Assembly (NCBI GenBank): GCA_024195265.1
Contig: JAJLRJ010000005.1
Coordinates: 33,428,536-33,492,535 of the forward strand
Length of the DNA stretch: 64,000 nucleotides
Source of the DNA: Dendrophyllia cribrosa
Taxonomy: Eukaryota; Cnidaria; Anthozoa; Scleractinia; Dendrophylliidae
Direction of reading: 5' to 3'
The notes under the pieces are model-generated. The model made no database searches. It was not told the origin of the DNA and worked only from the letters and a program-made list of their open reading frames with translations. The position numbers and the translations under genes are program-made. This document shows, one piece after another, positions 51,531 through 62,966 of the stretch (positions are counted from its first letter, which is position 1; each line of letters starts with the position of its first letter).

Positions 51531-52283
51531 CCCGGCGTATCCAATCGAACGTTCGGTAATCGAACCCAATCGAACACCAATCGTTCGATTGGGTTCGGTA
51601 ATCGAACGAAATCGAACTCACAATAAAATTTGGTCAATCGAACAAAATCGAACGTTCGATTACTGAACAGTGAACAATCGAACCCAATCGAACGTTCGAT
51701 TATCGAACAACTATCAATCGAACGTTCGATTACCGAACTCCTGTTTGTTTATACTGCGGACATATTGTACGGTGCACCGTCCCCCTAATCCTTTTTTTGG
51801 CGATTCGCCATACCCCGGGATAGGACGATTGTCTGCACAATAGCCACGTGCACACTAGTCAGCCACGTGACAAACAGGGCAGAAACCATATCCTTCCTTC
51901 TAATATAGAAATGTAAACGAAAGTGCATTTCATTATTTTACCGTCGTTTTGTTCTCTGCTACAAAATATATATTACTAAACATTGACATTTAGTTCGATA
52001 TTTGGACGTTTTTCTATTTATTCCATTCAATAAAAGTTGATTATGATTAGTCCTGCGTGATTTACTTGTCAAGAGATGGATTCCGAACAAAATCGAATCC
52101 GATTGAGTTTGATTGTGTTCGATTGTGTTCGATTGGTTCGATTGTGTTCGATTGGTTCGAAAATCGAACTCACAGCAAAATAGATGTTCGATTTTGTTCG
52201 ATTACCGAACCCAATCGAACGATTGGTGTTCGATTGGGTTCGATTGATTTTTGGTTCGATTTTGTTCGATTGGATACGCCGGG
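51531..52283. mobile_element. ~750-bp TIR element of GTTCGATT palindromes
   Basis: Ends CCCGGCGTATCCAATCGAAC and complement. Flanking hexamers TATGAC and CATGAC differ by one base and may be a target duplication. Both arms are built of CAATCGAACGTTCGATT-like palindromic repeats (51536-51740 and 52080-52275); the middle is unrelated and non-coding. Confidence 0.7.
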
Positions 52284-52343
52284 CATGACATATTACTCAA
52301 ATATCCTTTCCATCGAGGCATATAATTTGTCTAAACAGAAAAG

Positions 52344-52600
52344 ATGAAATCATCGATGATGTCACCTTTCAGAAGATACTTCCATCTGGTTCCTCTCCTG
52401 GTGTCCTCTATGGTCTTCCCAAGGTTCACAAGTTGCCCTTTTCGCCCTATTGTTTCGTCTGTAAACACTTATAACCTGATAACTATAACCTTGCTTCTTA
52501 ACTTGTACGCGTTCTTCAACCTATCTCCACCCTCCACCAACCGGTTTACAGCAAGTCATCTGTTGGATGACTTGATCCAAGAACTCTGTTAAGGCAATAT
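52344..52600 (+). pseudogene. Penelope-like RT fragment
   Basis: Across several frames the segment reads as the early RT region of Penelope-like elements: a LPSGSSPG...LYGLPKVHK block, then PFRPIVSSVNTYN. Multiple frameshifts; a short, old relic. Confidence 0.7.
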
Positions 52601-52648
52601 ATTCAACTTTCTTTTTAGCACTAATATGCAAATCGGATTTTGTTGTTT

Positions 52649-53239
52649 GTATAGGTAACCATACGGTTTTCTCGTTCAATTTGGGATTAATTTGCACGAG
52701 TGAGTTTTTCAAAAAGCTTATATGGCACAAGCCGCTTTACTTATTAATAATTATACATGAAAAAATTTGCTTCAATTTTTTTTTGCAATTTTTTTTTCAC
52801 AATTTTTTTTTGCAAAACATTTTTGCATCAATTTTTTTTATTTGTAATTTGCACTGGTGTTACACTTTTTGTACTGGTGTTACACGTGAACTGCACTGCT
52901 CTCAGCCAATCAGAATTGAGTAATTTTTTCATGTATATTATTAGTATAGGTAATCATACGGTTTCGAGTTCAATTTGGGATTAATCTGCACGAGTGAGTT
53001 TTTTCAAAAAGCTTAAAATTGCACGAGCCGCTTCGCGCTTCTTCCATTTTTGTTTGGAAATTCTTTTTTTTGCAAAAATTTTTTTTTGGAAATGTTTTTT
53101 TTCTTCTTTTTTCGATTTGTAATTTGCACTGGTGTTACACTTTTTGCACCGGTGTTACACGTTTTGCACTGGTGTTACACTTGAACTGCACTGTTCTTAG
53201 CCAATCAGAATCGAGTAATTTTTTCATGTATTATTATTA
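52649..53239. repeat. two tandem ~294-bp units
   Basis: Both begin ATAGGTAA(C/T)CATACGGTTT and end CCAATCAGAAT(T/C)GAGTAATTTTTTCATGTA. Each contains poly-T-rich runs and GCACTGGTGTTACAC repeats. Confidence 0.85.
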
Positions 53240-53399
53240 GAATTCTAATTTAAGTTGTTTTTGTATGACATGCATGGTGTTAAACCTAAGCCGAGTTCAT
53301 TGTGTACTTTTGTTTATTTATTTATCAGTTTTTTTTTTCTCGTGAAAAAGGCAACTGGATGTAAATAAGACGAAGCAAACACAATAATAGCATTCATCT

Positions 53400-54318
53400 G
53401 TGGCCTTTTTTATTATTTTCCTCTGTGGTCACTTCGATTTAGAGAAGAATTTACCACAACAAATTGAACATAATGAATTATTTTATGCAGTCAGTTTAAA
53501 CCTTCGGGGGGCCGATTAGTGCAGGCAGCGTCTAACTGTCTAAAAGGGGGAGAAACTGAAACCATTATCAATTGTTCTTATCATGCGAATTTTATTTAGC
53601 AGTCTAGTTTAGTACAATTATCTATCTTTTTAGTTTAGATTGCATGACTGCGAATCAGGCATTGGAAAACAAACTATTAGTAAATGCTTCAACGAGAAAT
53701 AAGGTTTAAATGGTAAGTGTTATATATGTCCTCACGAAATAATCCTAACACATGTAATAGCCTAAAGGAGTTAAGCTATATAGAGATCTATAACTGGACT
53801 ACTGGGCGGCTATGGGCTTCTAGAGTCAGGCGATCTCATTTCCATATACTTCTTGCAAAACGGGGGGCTAATACAGTACTCTATTGAGTGTATGTGATGT
53901 GTAATGATCACTATATTATATATGTTTTATTATGATGGGGAGCGAGTGCTCTTGACAAGAGCTTCTGAAATAATGCGATTGCCTTATAATGTCCTACATA
54001 TATATTTAATTTGGTTTTGTGGCCTGTTTTATTATTTTCCCCTGCGGTTACTTCGATTTAGAGGAGAATTTACAACAAATTTACAACAAATTGAACATAA
54101 TGAATAATTTTATGCAATCAGTTTAAACCTTCGGGGGGCCGATTAATGCAGGCAGCGTCTAACTGTCTAAAACTGAAACCATTATCAATGGTTCTTATCA
54201 TGCGATTTTTATTTGGCAGTTTAGTTTAGTACAATTATCTGTCTTTTTATTTTAGATTGCATGACTGCGAATCAGGCATTGGAAAACAAACTATTAGTAA
54301 ATGCTTCAACGGCGAATA
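53400..54318. repeat. direct repeat of ~300 bp, spacing 620 bp
   Basis: 53400-53706 and 54020-54318 share TTATTATTTTCC, CGATTTAGAG, ACCTTCGGGGGGCCGATTA, GCAGGCAGCGTCTAACTGTC and GCATGACTGCGAATCAGGCATTGG. No coding signal between the copies. Confidence 0.85.
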
Positions 54319-54325
54319 ATGGCGA

Positions 54326-55170
54326 ATAAGTACTGTACGAGAGATTCATTAGCATTGTTATTTTCACACAAGCCAATTTTTTGAAATAAAAATTATCAAG
54401 TTTCACCAAGCTTCTTTGTTGGCCAACTTAGATACAAGTAGGCACTAAAGACTGACATTAACTCCTAACCCTAACCTAATCTTCACCTTAAAATGGCAAA
54501 TATAAATGCATCATTGTTCTTAACTGGTTTTGTTTTTAATATTATTCGTGTATTTCTTTTTAAAAAGATCCTACTGAGAGCATTTTAACTACAAATGACG
54601 GTTTAGAATACAGGCCGGCTCCTTTCGCTTTTTTCTTTCGAAACAAATTAAATTTATTCGGTCGCGATCGATAATTAATTTTTCTATTATTCATCAAGTG
54701 ACATGCTGACAATAAACTAATATAAATTATCTTTAAAGATTTGAAGCACTTGAAAAGCAGTAAGGTAGTGTGTGGTTTATTGATAAGTGCGGTAAGAGCG
54801 AGCAGTGTCCATTTCTGATGTTAGAAAAGACGAAAAATGGAATGGCACTAACGTTTAAACCATCAGGTAAAGTAACCAATCTTTGTTCTCAATTACAATA
54901 AATATTTTCATAATCCAGGAAAAATATATTACGCATGTGTTGTCAACAGCTGCTTTGGTATCATAAAATAAAGGATTGCAAAATTTCGGCTCTCGGAGCC
55001 ACAATAGTTCATTGCGCGAAAAGTTGAAACCTTCAATTAATTTGAATCATCTTAGAGATCAAAGAATTCGACAGTTCCTGAGTGCCTTGAATATTCCTCC
55101 TCTGACTTCAAGTCATGGATTGTTTGCACGGTTATTGGAGATAAAGCCTGTTCATAGTCTGTTGTGTTCC
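54326..55170. other. no gene seen
   Basis: AT-rich with no recognised coding region; a short CCTAACCCTAACC-like stretch near 54468-54480. Confidence 0.5.
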
Positions 55171-55173
55171 TAC
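55171..55173 (+). repeat. target-site duplication TAC, left
   Basis: Repeated at 62964-62966, immediately outside the TIRs. Confidence 0.75.
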
Positions 55174-55862
55174 TAGTCTGGTGGTCAAATCCAAAAAGGG
55201 CTTTATTTTTCGAGTTGGCTGCACCCCATGGGTGGCAAGCTGTTCTTGGTATCATTTTAAAGCTTAGAGCCTGCTGATCACGAATCTACTTGTTAACACG
55301 TAGAAAAAGTGTCCAAACGACTTTGTAACCTGGCCTAAACAACCCATACTCCTTTGCGCCAAATTTCTCTAAACTTCCCTTTTTTCCATTTTAATTGCAT
55401 TTTGACCGCAAAACCTTGTCAAAACCTAGCCAGTTCTACGCTGTTAGCCCTCTGCAAGTATTTTAACTTTAAAAAGCAGTAAAATTGCTCAATTTTATAC
55501 ATTTTAGTAAATTTTATGCTAATTAGAGTGGAGGGAGCCGAAAGTGCAAAAACACATTTACATTTTCGCGACATTAACACTTCAAAACTGAACCGTTTCA
55601 CTCAGATATACTTGTTTCATATTTGAAAATCATTATCTACACAGAAACTGACGAATTACGAACAGAAAGAGACAAAAAGGCCATTTTGGGCCAAACCGGA
55701 AGTGAAAAAATTACTTCCGGTTTGATCATTCTGCAATAACTATGTATGCTATAGGGCTATTTACAACTAAGACGATGCATTTCGTGTATAAAATAACTGA
55801 AATTGCTCGTTGGGTTAAAAGTGGGCACTCTTTATTGGTACATTCGATGAAAAATGTGATTA
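55174..55862 (+). repeat. left TIR (~690 bp)
   Basis: Matches the inverted right end through blocks such as GTTGGCTGCACCCCATGGG, CGTGTTAACA, CCAGGTTACAAAG, GCTAATTAGAGTGGAGGGAG-type, CCGGAAGTGAAA and ATGTATGCTATAGGG. Similarity roughly 80-85% by eye with small indels. Confidence 0.9.
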
Positions 55863-56397
55863 ACTATGACAAGTTGCCATGCAAGACTGCAAATTATTGG
55901 AAAAAGATTATCGGTAAGAAACACAAACTAGATGACATGAAGAAAAAAATTAATATTTTAGCCTGTATACGAACACCTCTGTTATTAGATTTTGAGGGCC
56001 AATAAAAACTGATTACGTTGGGATGCCTGTGCTTATTTCATGGGCCTGCTGTCATGACCAGCGGTTGTCATTCAAGATGGCTGCCCCCACGAGTTAATAC
56101 ACGATGGATGTCTAGAATGGCTGTAAGTATACATATTTTGCTTGTATAAATCTCATAAATTGACTGAAATATAGTTCTTCAATTGAACTAGCAAATTTTG
56201 ACACAAACAAAGATTAATATTGAGAACGGTGCACAATTTTTTCGATACCGCCGTGTCATATAGTTAATAAAAAAGAGTTTTCTTTGATTCTTTGCTTTAT
56301 CATTATAAACTTGATACATTGTAATTAGGTTAAATACAATCATTGGATTTAAATTGAAGAGAGCCTCTGTTAATTTACAGTTGCTAGGTTAGTGATT

Positions 56398-59300
56398 ATG
56401 GCGTTCTCGCTAAATCCGAGGCCATCTACAACTGCCTCAAACTGTTTGTGCCACAAACCTGGAGTGCAAGGTCCACTAACAAACTTTTCTGATGTCAGCT
56501 GGAACACCTTCAAGGAAGCCGCTGACCTTAGAAAGGATGAAATAGCAACAATTATGGAAGGAAAATGGGAAAGCGGTCCATTTGGTGTGTATCACCGAAA
56601 ATGTTACCAAACGTACACAGCCAAGAACCTTCTTGAGCGTGCCGCGAAAAAGAGGAAGATAGAGGAGATTCCCTTGTCAGAGGAGAACAGCACTCTATCT
56701 TCTGAGCTGCAGGCTAATGCCCTCCTGACCAGATCTTCACTACAGGCAGCAGACATGAAGAAATGTGCGATATGTCAAACAGAAAAGACGGATTCCAAAG
56801 ACAGACGAAGAAAAGAGAAGCTGACCCCATGTGAAACAATGCAAGCTGGAAAAACTCTTCTCGAGGCGGCACAAATTCGAGATGACCAAAGGCTTATTGT
56901 GGCTCTAAGTGATCAAGATCCTATTGCCATCGAGTTATGCTATCATAGGACTTGTTATCGGACGTACACAAACACGAAGCAAATAGAAGTCATCAAGAAA
57001 AATCAAGAAGGCAAGCTCGAATCTCGATATGATGATGCTTTTCAGGTACTCAAATCTGAGATGGAGACGAGGCTATTTGGGCGTTTGGAAGTTCTGCGTA
57101 TGTCTGACCTACGACAAAGATACGTGGAACTTTTATCTCTACATGGCGTACAGAACCCTCTGTATCGTTCTGAAAAGCTGAAGGTCAGATTGCAAAAGTC
57201 TTATCCGGGAAGAATAAGCTTTTGGCACCCGAGAAATCGATCTGAGGCTGAAATTGTCTATTGTGAGGAGGTGTCTAAGGGCCAGATCATTGAGTGTGGT
57301 CTTAACTGTAGCATTGAAAATGAAATGTTTGTCACAGAGCCAGAGGATGTATCTCTAAAGAACCATGTATTTCATGCTGCAAAGACCGTGCGCGCTGCCC
57401 TGTTAAGTCAGGAATCGTACATGCCGTGGCCACCATATTCTAATATCATCAAGGAAGAGAAGATCATAGTTCCAAATGTTGTTTACAACTTACTTGCATG
57501 GATCCTAAGCGAGAGTGGTGAGCCAGAAGAAGAGAATAAAGAAAAGGTGGATGTAGATGAGCACTGTCGGCGGCTTGTTCTCTCCCTTGCTCAAGATCTC
57601 TTATACAATGTATCGAATGGAAGACAGAAAACACCGAAGCATGTTGCCTTGCCTCTTGCAGTAAAAAATCTCACTGGTTCCAAAGAAGTGATCACTTTGC
57701 TGAATAGGTATGGTCATGGAGTGTCGTACGATCAGGTTCTTGAGATCGAGACAAGTCTCGCCGAGAACCACTTAGAATCACAAGAGCAAGGTGTAATTTT
57801 GCCTAAGGTTGTCTGTCCCAATGTGTTTAGCACATTTTGCTGGGATAACATTGACCTACTTGAAGAAACATTATCGGGAAGAGGCACAACTCACTGTACT
57901 AATGGCATCGTGGTACAAAGGCAAGTCGCAGGATGCGATCTACCACCCGTAGTGACACAAAAAAGGGGTGTCCGAAGGCGCACTTTTCATGCAGCTCCAA
58001 GCCAGGTATGGGTGAAAACATTAAGAAATAGCAAACGTGCAGCATGCAACCATCGAGTTGTGGATGCACGCGGGATATTGCTAAGTACGAAAGAAGCGTA
58101 AGAGTTGCTCGAAGCGATAACTTTTTGAGTACTTAGCAGCCATCAAAGTGCATCCATAACTCAATCAGACTGAATGGTTCCACAGCTGTGGCGTTTATCA
58201 TTTCTTTTATAACATATTAATCTAAACAGCGAAATAGGTTTTGTTTTCATCTGAGTGCTGAGACGTGTATGTGATAGTGTGCCCGCCTTCTGTATGGCGA
58301 AAACAACTTATTCTTTTCAATGACATTTTACTGAGAAAACATTTTCGCTCAATCCTGTTGTTTTAAGTATCCAGGTAGGTTGTAAAACTAAAAAGAATTT
58401 TGTACGTTTTTAACAACTTTTGGTCCCAAATGCATTAAAACTCCGCTGTCAAATCAGAATTGTATTCATATTTTAATTGACTCGTATCGGCCTGAGCGCG
58501 CACTCGCTTTCGTCATAGTCATGCTTAATTGACCAATCAGAGCGCGCGCTTTACTTTAGTTATGTTATAAAAAAACTTAGCGAAGTTCACTGCAAATGTA
58601 TACTTACGTTTTTGATAATAATTAAAGTCCTAACGTATTTGAATCAACAGATTCATGAGTACAACGCCGGAAAAAGATGTAGCCCTGGTGGATATCCTGT
58701 AGATCTTGTACTTGCTAGACGAACGGACGATCGCTGCAAGGCACTGTCCAAGGACTTTGCATGGTTCTTATCACGACTTCCTTATCCATCGGAAGTGGTC
58801 TCAGTCTCTCCGCAAACTGTACCGGGTTGGAGCGGGTTCAATGCAGTGGCAAGCAACCAGCAAATTCCATCCAAGAGTATCGTTGGCTATTGCCAACTTA
58901 TAGATGCTTCACCGACAGAGCTGTCCACAGTGTATACCTTACTGAAGAAGTCCGTTGAAATGGCAACTCAGCTAGGCCTCGATGACACTGTTGTGGTTTT
59001 AGATCAAGCAATATATGCAAAGGCCCTTGAGGTAGTCTGGAAGCAGAAGGAGGAGTTTAAGAGCGTTGCGCTACGAATGGGAGGCTTCCATATTACGTGT
59101 GTATTTCTTTCAGTTATGGGAAAGCGCTTCAGGGATGGTGGACTGAGGGACCTTCTGCTCGAGTCGAGACTGGTGGGCAGTGGCTCACTAAACGGTGTAC
59201 TTGAGGGGAAGCACTACAATAGGGCACTGCGCACTCATAAGGTTATTAATTTTTTAATGATCATCATTGTTATTATTGTCATCATTAGCATTATCGTTGT

Positions 59301-61948
59301 TATTGATCTAATGTTTTTTTCTTCTGCTATTGTTATTATTTGTCTTTTCCCTTAGCACTGTTGGTAGTTAAGGTTAAGGGCTTCGTCCTCAGAACACTCC
59401 TCAACTACCTACATTTACCGTAGTTTGTGGTTATTCTTGTTTTCAGGTGGTTCTAGAGGCCTTGTTACGACTCAGCTGGCAGACGTTCATTAGTGCAGCA
59501 AAAGATGATCCAGAAGTGCATTTGCTTAGGCAGGCCGTGGTGTCAGCCACAACCAAAGTGCAAAAAGAGCTAACGTCTTCCACAATCCAGGAATTGTATG
59601 AAACTCCTGAACTTAAAGAGCTCCGAGTGAAGTATCAAGAATTCCATAAACGGTCAAGCAGTAAGATGAGTTTATACTGGCAATCATACATAGAAATGGC
59701 CAGTCTTCTTCTATGCTTCATACGGTCAACAAGAGAAGGTGATTGGAACTTGTATCTCTCTTGTATTCGTGACATGCTCCCTTGGATGTTTGCCTATGAT
59801 CGCACCAACTACTCAAGGTACCTACCGGTCTACTGGTGTGACATGATGTCACTGAAGGACCGACACCCCACTGCCTATGAAGCCTTCCAAGCTGGTGACT
59901 TTGTGGTTCAACGCTCCTGCAATGCATTCAGTCAAGTGGCCGTCGACCAGACCATTGAGCAGACCATTAACAGAGATACAAAATCCAAAGGCGGAATTAT
60001 CGGCTTTAGCCAGAACAAAGGAGCCGTGCAGCGATGGATACTGACTTCACATGCGCGTGCTGCGATCACCCAAGCATGCCGTGAGATGGTTGGAATGTCC
60101 GTGACAAATGGCGAGGGCATAATAAAGGAGAGAGGAAAAGGGAGGATGTCACTCGATGAAAAAGATGTTAAGAAGGTCCAATCAACTCTGAGCACCTGGG
60201 GCAATCCGTTTTCGCCATCTGACACTGATGAAATCTGCCACCTCGCATCAGGAATGACGGCCCCCAAAAAGGTGGAAGAAGATCTCTTAATGGCCTATGA
60301 TAAGGGTGAAGAAGCAATGACAACTTTCATCAGGAAGAGGTTGATGACTACTGAAGTTTCCTTGTACGATCCGATACCGAAACTGAAGCTGGCCACCTTT
60401 GATTCTGTGTCCCTTTCATCTGTTAAGATAGGTGGAAGAGAAGTCATGCTTAAAGCCGATAGGGATCTCTTCGCTCGTCTTCTCGTTGTCGCCCAGACAA
60501 GAGATATGGATCTAAGAGAAGTCTTCAAGTATTCTCTGGGTCCTCTTCCGTGGTCTCTGGCTGCAGCTGACGGGTCTCTCTGCAAGACTGTGAAGTCCAA
60601 GTTACTGGAGTCACTGGTTAAGGGAGTCGAACCAGCTGAGGATGTTCCACCCACCGCAGCATTGATTGTTGATGGCATGGCTGTACTTCAAGCGATGAAA
60701 GAAATTCCAGACACATTTGAAGAGTTGGCGACTGCTGTTTTTCATTCAGTTGTTCCTCAGAAAACTTTGGCAAGAAGGGTTGATTTTGTCACAGACACAT
60801 ATCCAGATATTTCCATTAAGAACCCCGAGAGAGCAAAGCGTGGAAGTAAAGGAGTCGTCAAGATCAAAATAACCGGAGGTGGCCAAAAGTGCCCCAAGCA
60901 ATGGAAGAAGTTCTTAAGCAGTGGGGAGAACAAGAGAACACTAACGAGGTTTCTCCTCCAGCAGTGGTCGAGTGACAACTACGCAGATCGAATTGGAAAT
61001 CGCAACATCTATTTTGCTGTTGAAAGCAAGTGCTTTCGTTTGTCTGTCAACGATCATGGCAAGGTTGTTTGTGAGGAGATCCCTGAGCTAAACAGCAATC
61101 ACGAAGAAGCTGATACAAAGCTGCTTCTCCATTCAAAGCATGCATCTGAAAATGGCGAGAACACCGTCATAATCAAGTCTCCCGACACAGATGTGGCAAT
61201 CCTGGCTTGCCATTTTTGCAGTGTTATACGAGCACGGCTTCTTATTATGAAGAAAGAAAAAACAAGGATCATCTATCTTGAGATTTCTGCAATAGCAGAT
61301 GCTGCTGGGCCCCAAGCATGTAAGGCCCTGCCTGGTCTGCACGCCTTCACCGGCTGCGACTCAACAAGTGCGTTTTCTGGTAAAGGGAAGAAGGCTCCTT
61401 TGAATCTTTGTAAGACTTACCCGGTGGCAAGTGAGGCTATGGCGCTCCTTGGCTGTTCATTTGACATGGAGAGAGTTCCTTTTTCTGAATGTGAGGGGTT
61501 TGTGTGCAAGATGTATGGGAGGTCTAATCTTGCGGACGTTAATGAATGTCGGTATGTCACGTTTTGTGCAAAGCAAGGACAGTCGCAGAGTCTTCCACCA
61601 TGCCAAGATGCACTACGAAATCACACTATGCGAGCAAACTACCAAGCTGCTGTCTGGCGGCGTGCACTGGATGCAAATCCCGAAGTCCCATCGCCTGAGG
61701 GCCACGGATGGCTCATCGTGGATGGCCATGTTGAGATCGACTGGATGTCATTGCCGCCTGCTCCTGAGGCATTACTGGAGCTTGTACTGTGTGGCTGCAT
61801 TGCAAACTGCACAACAGATCACTGCACGTGCAAGAGAAATGGTCTACCCTGCACAGAATCATGCCAGTGCGGCGATAAATGTGAGAATCCTCACAACTAC
61901 GTGTGGGAAGAAGGAGCTGAGAACAGCGAAGAGGACGAAGAACAGTGA
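56398..61948 (+). CDS. three-exon transposon protein, 1,566 aa (FEN/XPG-like nuclease + CXC)
   Basis: Exons 56398-58005, 58651-59241 and 59447-61948, all in phase 0, with GT donors (CAG|GTATGG, AAG|GTTATT) and AG acceptors (CAACAG|ATT, TTTCAG|GTG). Exon 1 has two cysteine/histidine modules, each a CxxC or CLC start and a YHR-CY-TYT end. Exon 3 starts with a helical block and a VDQTIEQTINRDTKSKGGI block. It has a LIVDGMAVLQ start, HEEADTKLLLH and SPDTDVAILA blocks that look like the metal-binding acids of FEN/XPG-type nucleases, then FTGCDSTSAF. The C-terminus has a tesmin/TSO1-like CXC cluster (CGCIANCTTDHCTC, CTESCQCGDKC). All three exons are uninterrupted, so the copy may be active. Probable transposase; the nuclease call is inference. 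Confidence 0.75.
58006..58650 (+). other. intron 1 of the transposon gene
   Basis: 645 bp, GT...AG, preceded by CAG and ending TTTGAATCAACAG. Joins frames in phase 0. Confidence 0.8.
59242..59446 (+). other. intron 2 of the transposon gene
   Basis: 205 bp, GT...AG with a good pyrimidine tract (TTCTTGTTTTCAG). Phase 0. Confidence 0.82.
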
Positions 61949-62270
61949 GATCATCCTGAGTAAAACTGCAGATTTTCAGTAACAAATATGAACATATGAT
62001 TTTAAGCAACAAACATAAGACCCAAAGAACTAGCTATAATGTATTTGTAAGGAGTGTTTGTTCCCCTTGGTGAATATTTTAAAACAGTAACACGTTATTG
62101 CGAGCAACCGGTCACAGTTAGCAGTGCTAGATGGTAGCATGGTAGTATTTAAAAAAAGGTTTTCAACCAGTAGATTTACTAGCAACCGGACGGTAGCATG
62201 GTAGTCCAAGAGTGAAAAAAAATACGAGTCTTTGTCTGAACTATTTATCATTTAAAATATATGACGTCAT

Positions 62271-62963
62271 TAATCACTTTTTCATTGAATGTACTGCTTT
62301 TAGTTTAGAGGGCCTACATGTATTTTTAACCCAAAAATCTTTTTCAGTTATTTTATGCACGAAATTCGTCGTCTTAATTGGAAATAACCCTATAGCATAC
62401 ATAATTACTGTAGAATAATCAAACCGGAAATAGATGTTTTCACTTCCGGTTTGGCCCAAAATGGCCTTATCGTCTCTTTCCTTTCGTAATTTGTCACTTT
62501 CTGTGCAGATAAGGATTTAAAAGTATGAAAGAAGTGTATCTGAGTGACATGTTTCGGTTTTGAAGTGTTAATGTCGCGAAAATGTAAATTTGTTTTTGCA
62601 CTTTCGGCTCCCTCCACTCTAGTTAGCATAAAATTTACTAAACTCTCTAAAATTGAGCAATTGTGCTGCTCTTTAAAGATGAAATACTTGCAGAGGGCTT
62701 CACAGCGTAGAAATGGCTAGGTTTTGACAACATTTTGCCGTGAAAATACAATTAGAATGGAAAAAACCGCGGTTTAGTGAAATTTGGCGCAAAGGAGTAT
62801 GGGTTGTTTAGGCCAGGTTACAAAGCCCTTTGGACACTTTTTCTACGTGTTAACAAGCAGATTCGTGATCAGCAGTCTCTAAGCTTTAAAATGATACCAA
62901 GAACAGCTTGCCACCCATGGGGTGCAGCCAACTTAAAAAAATACTGGTTTGGCCACTAGACTA
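62271..62963 (-). repeat. right TIR (~690 bp)
   Basis: Inverted partner of 55174-55862. Confidence 0.9.
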
Positions 62964-62966
62964 TAC
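62964..62966 (+). repeat. target-site duplication TAC, right
   Basis: Matches 55171-55173. Confidence 0.75.

Larger units (their letters stand above)
55174..62963. mobile_element. 7,790-bp DNA transposon, long TIRs, Academ-like (putative)
   Basis: TIRs of about 690 bp start TAGTCTGGTGG at the left and TAGTCTAGTGG (inverted) at the right, with a 3-bp TSD (TAC). One spliced gene lies between them. The Academ superfamily is known for 3-4-bp TSDs and a XPG-type nuclease, which fits the TSD and the protein's nuclease-like signature; other zinc-rich superfamilies such as KDZ remain possible. Confidence 0.8.

Noticed and set aside
51530..52280. CRISPR-like array in the GTTCGATT region
   Set aside because: Repeats are palindromic, irregular in spacing, without constant spacers, and the genome is eukaryotic.
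53019..53240. Hydrophobic Phe-rich frames in the 52.6-53.2 kb repeat
   Set aside because: Produced by poly-T runs; no conserved start or domain.
54976..55255. Short frames at the left TIR and the matching frame at 62777-62959
   Set aside because: They read TIR sequence and have no independent coding evidence.
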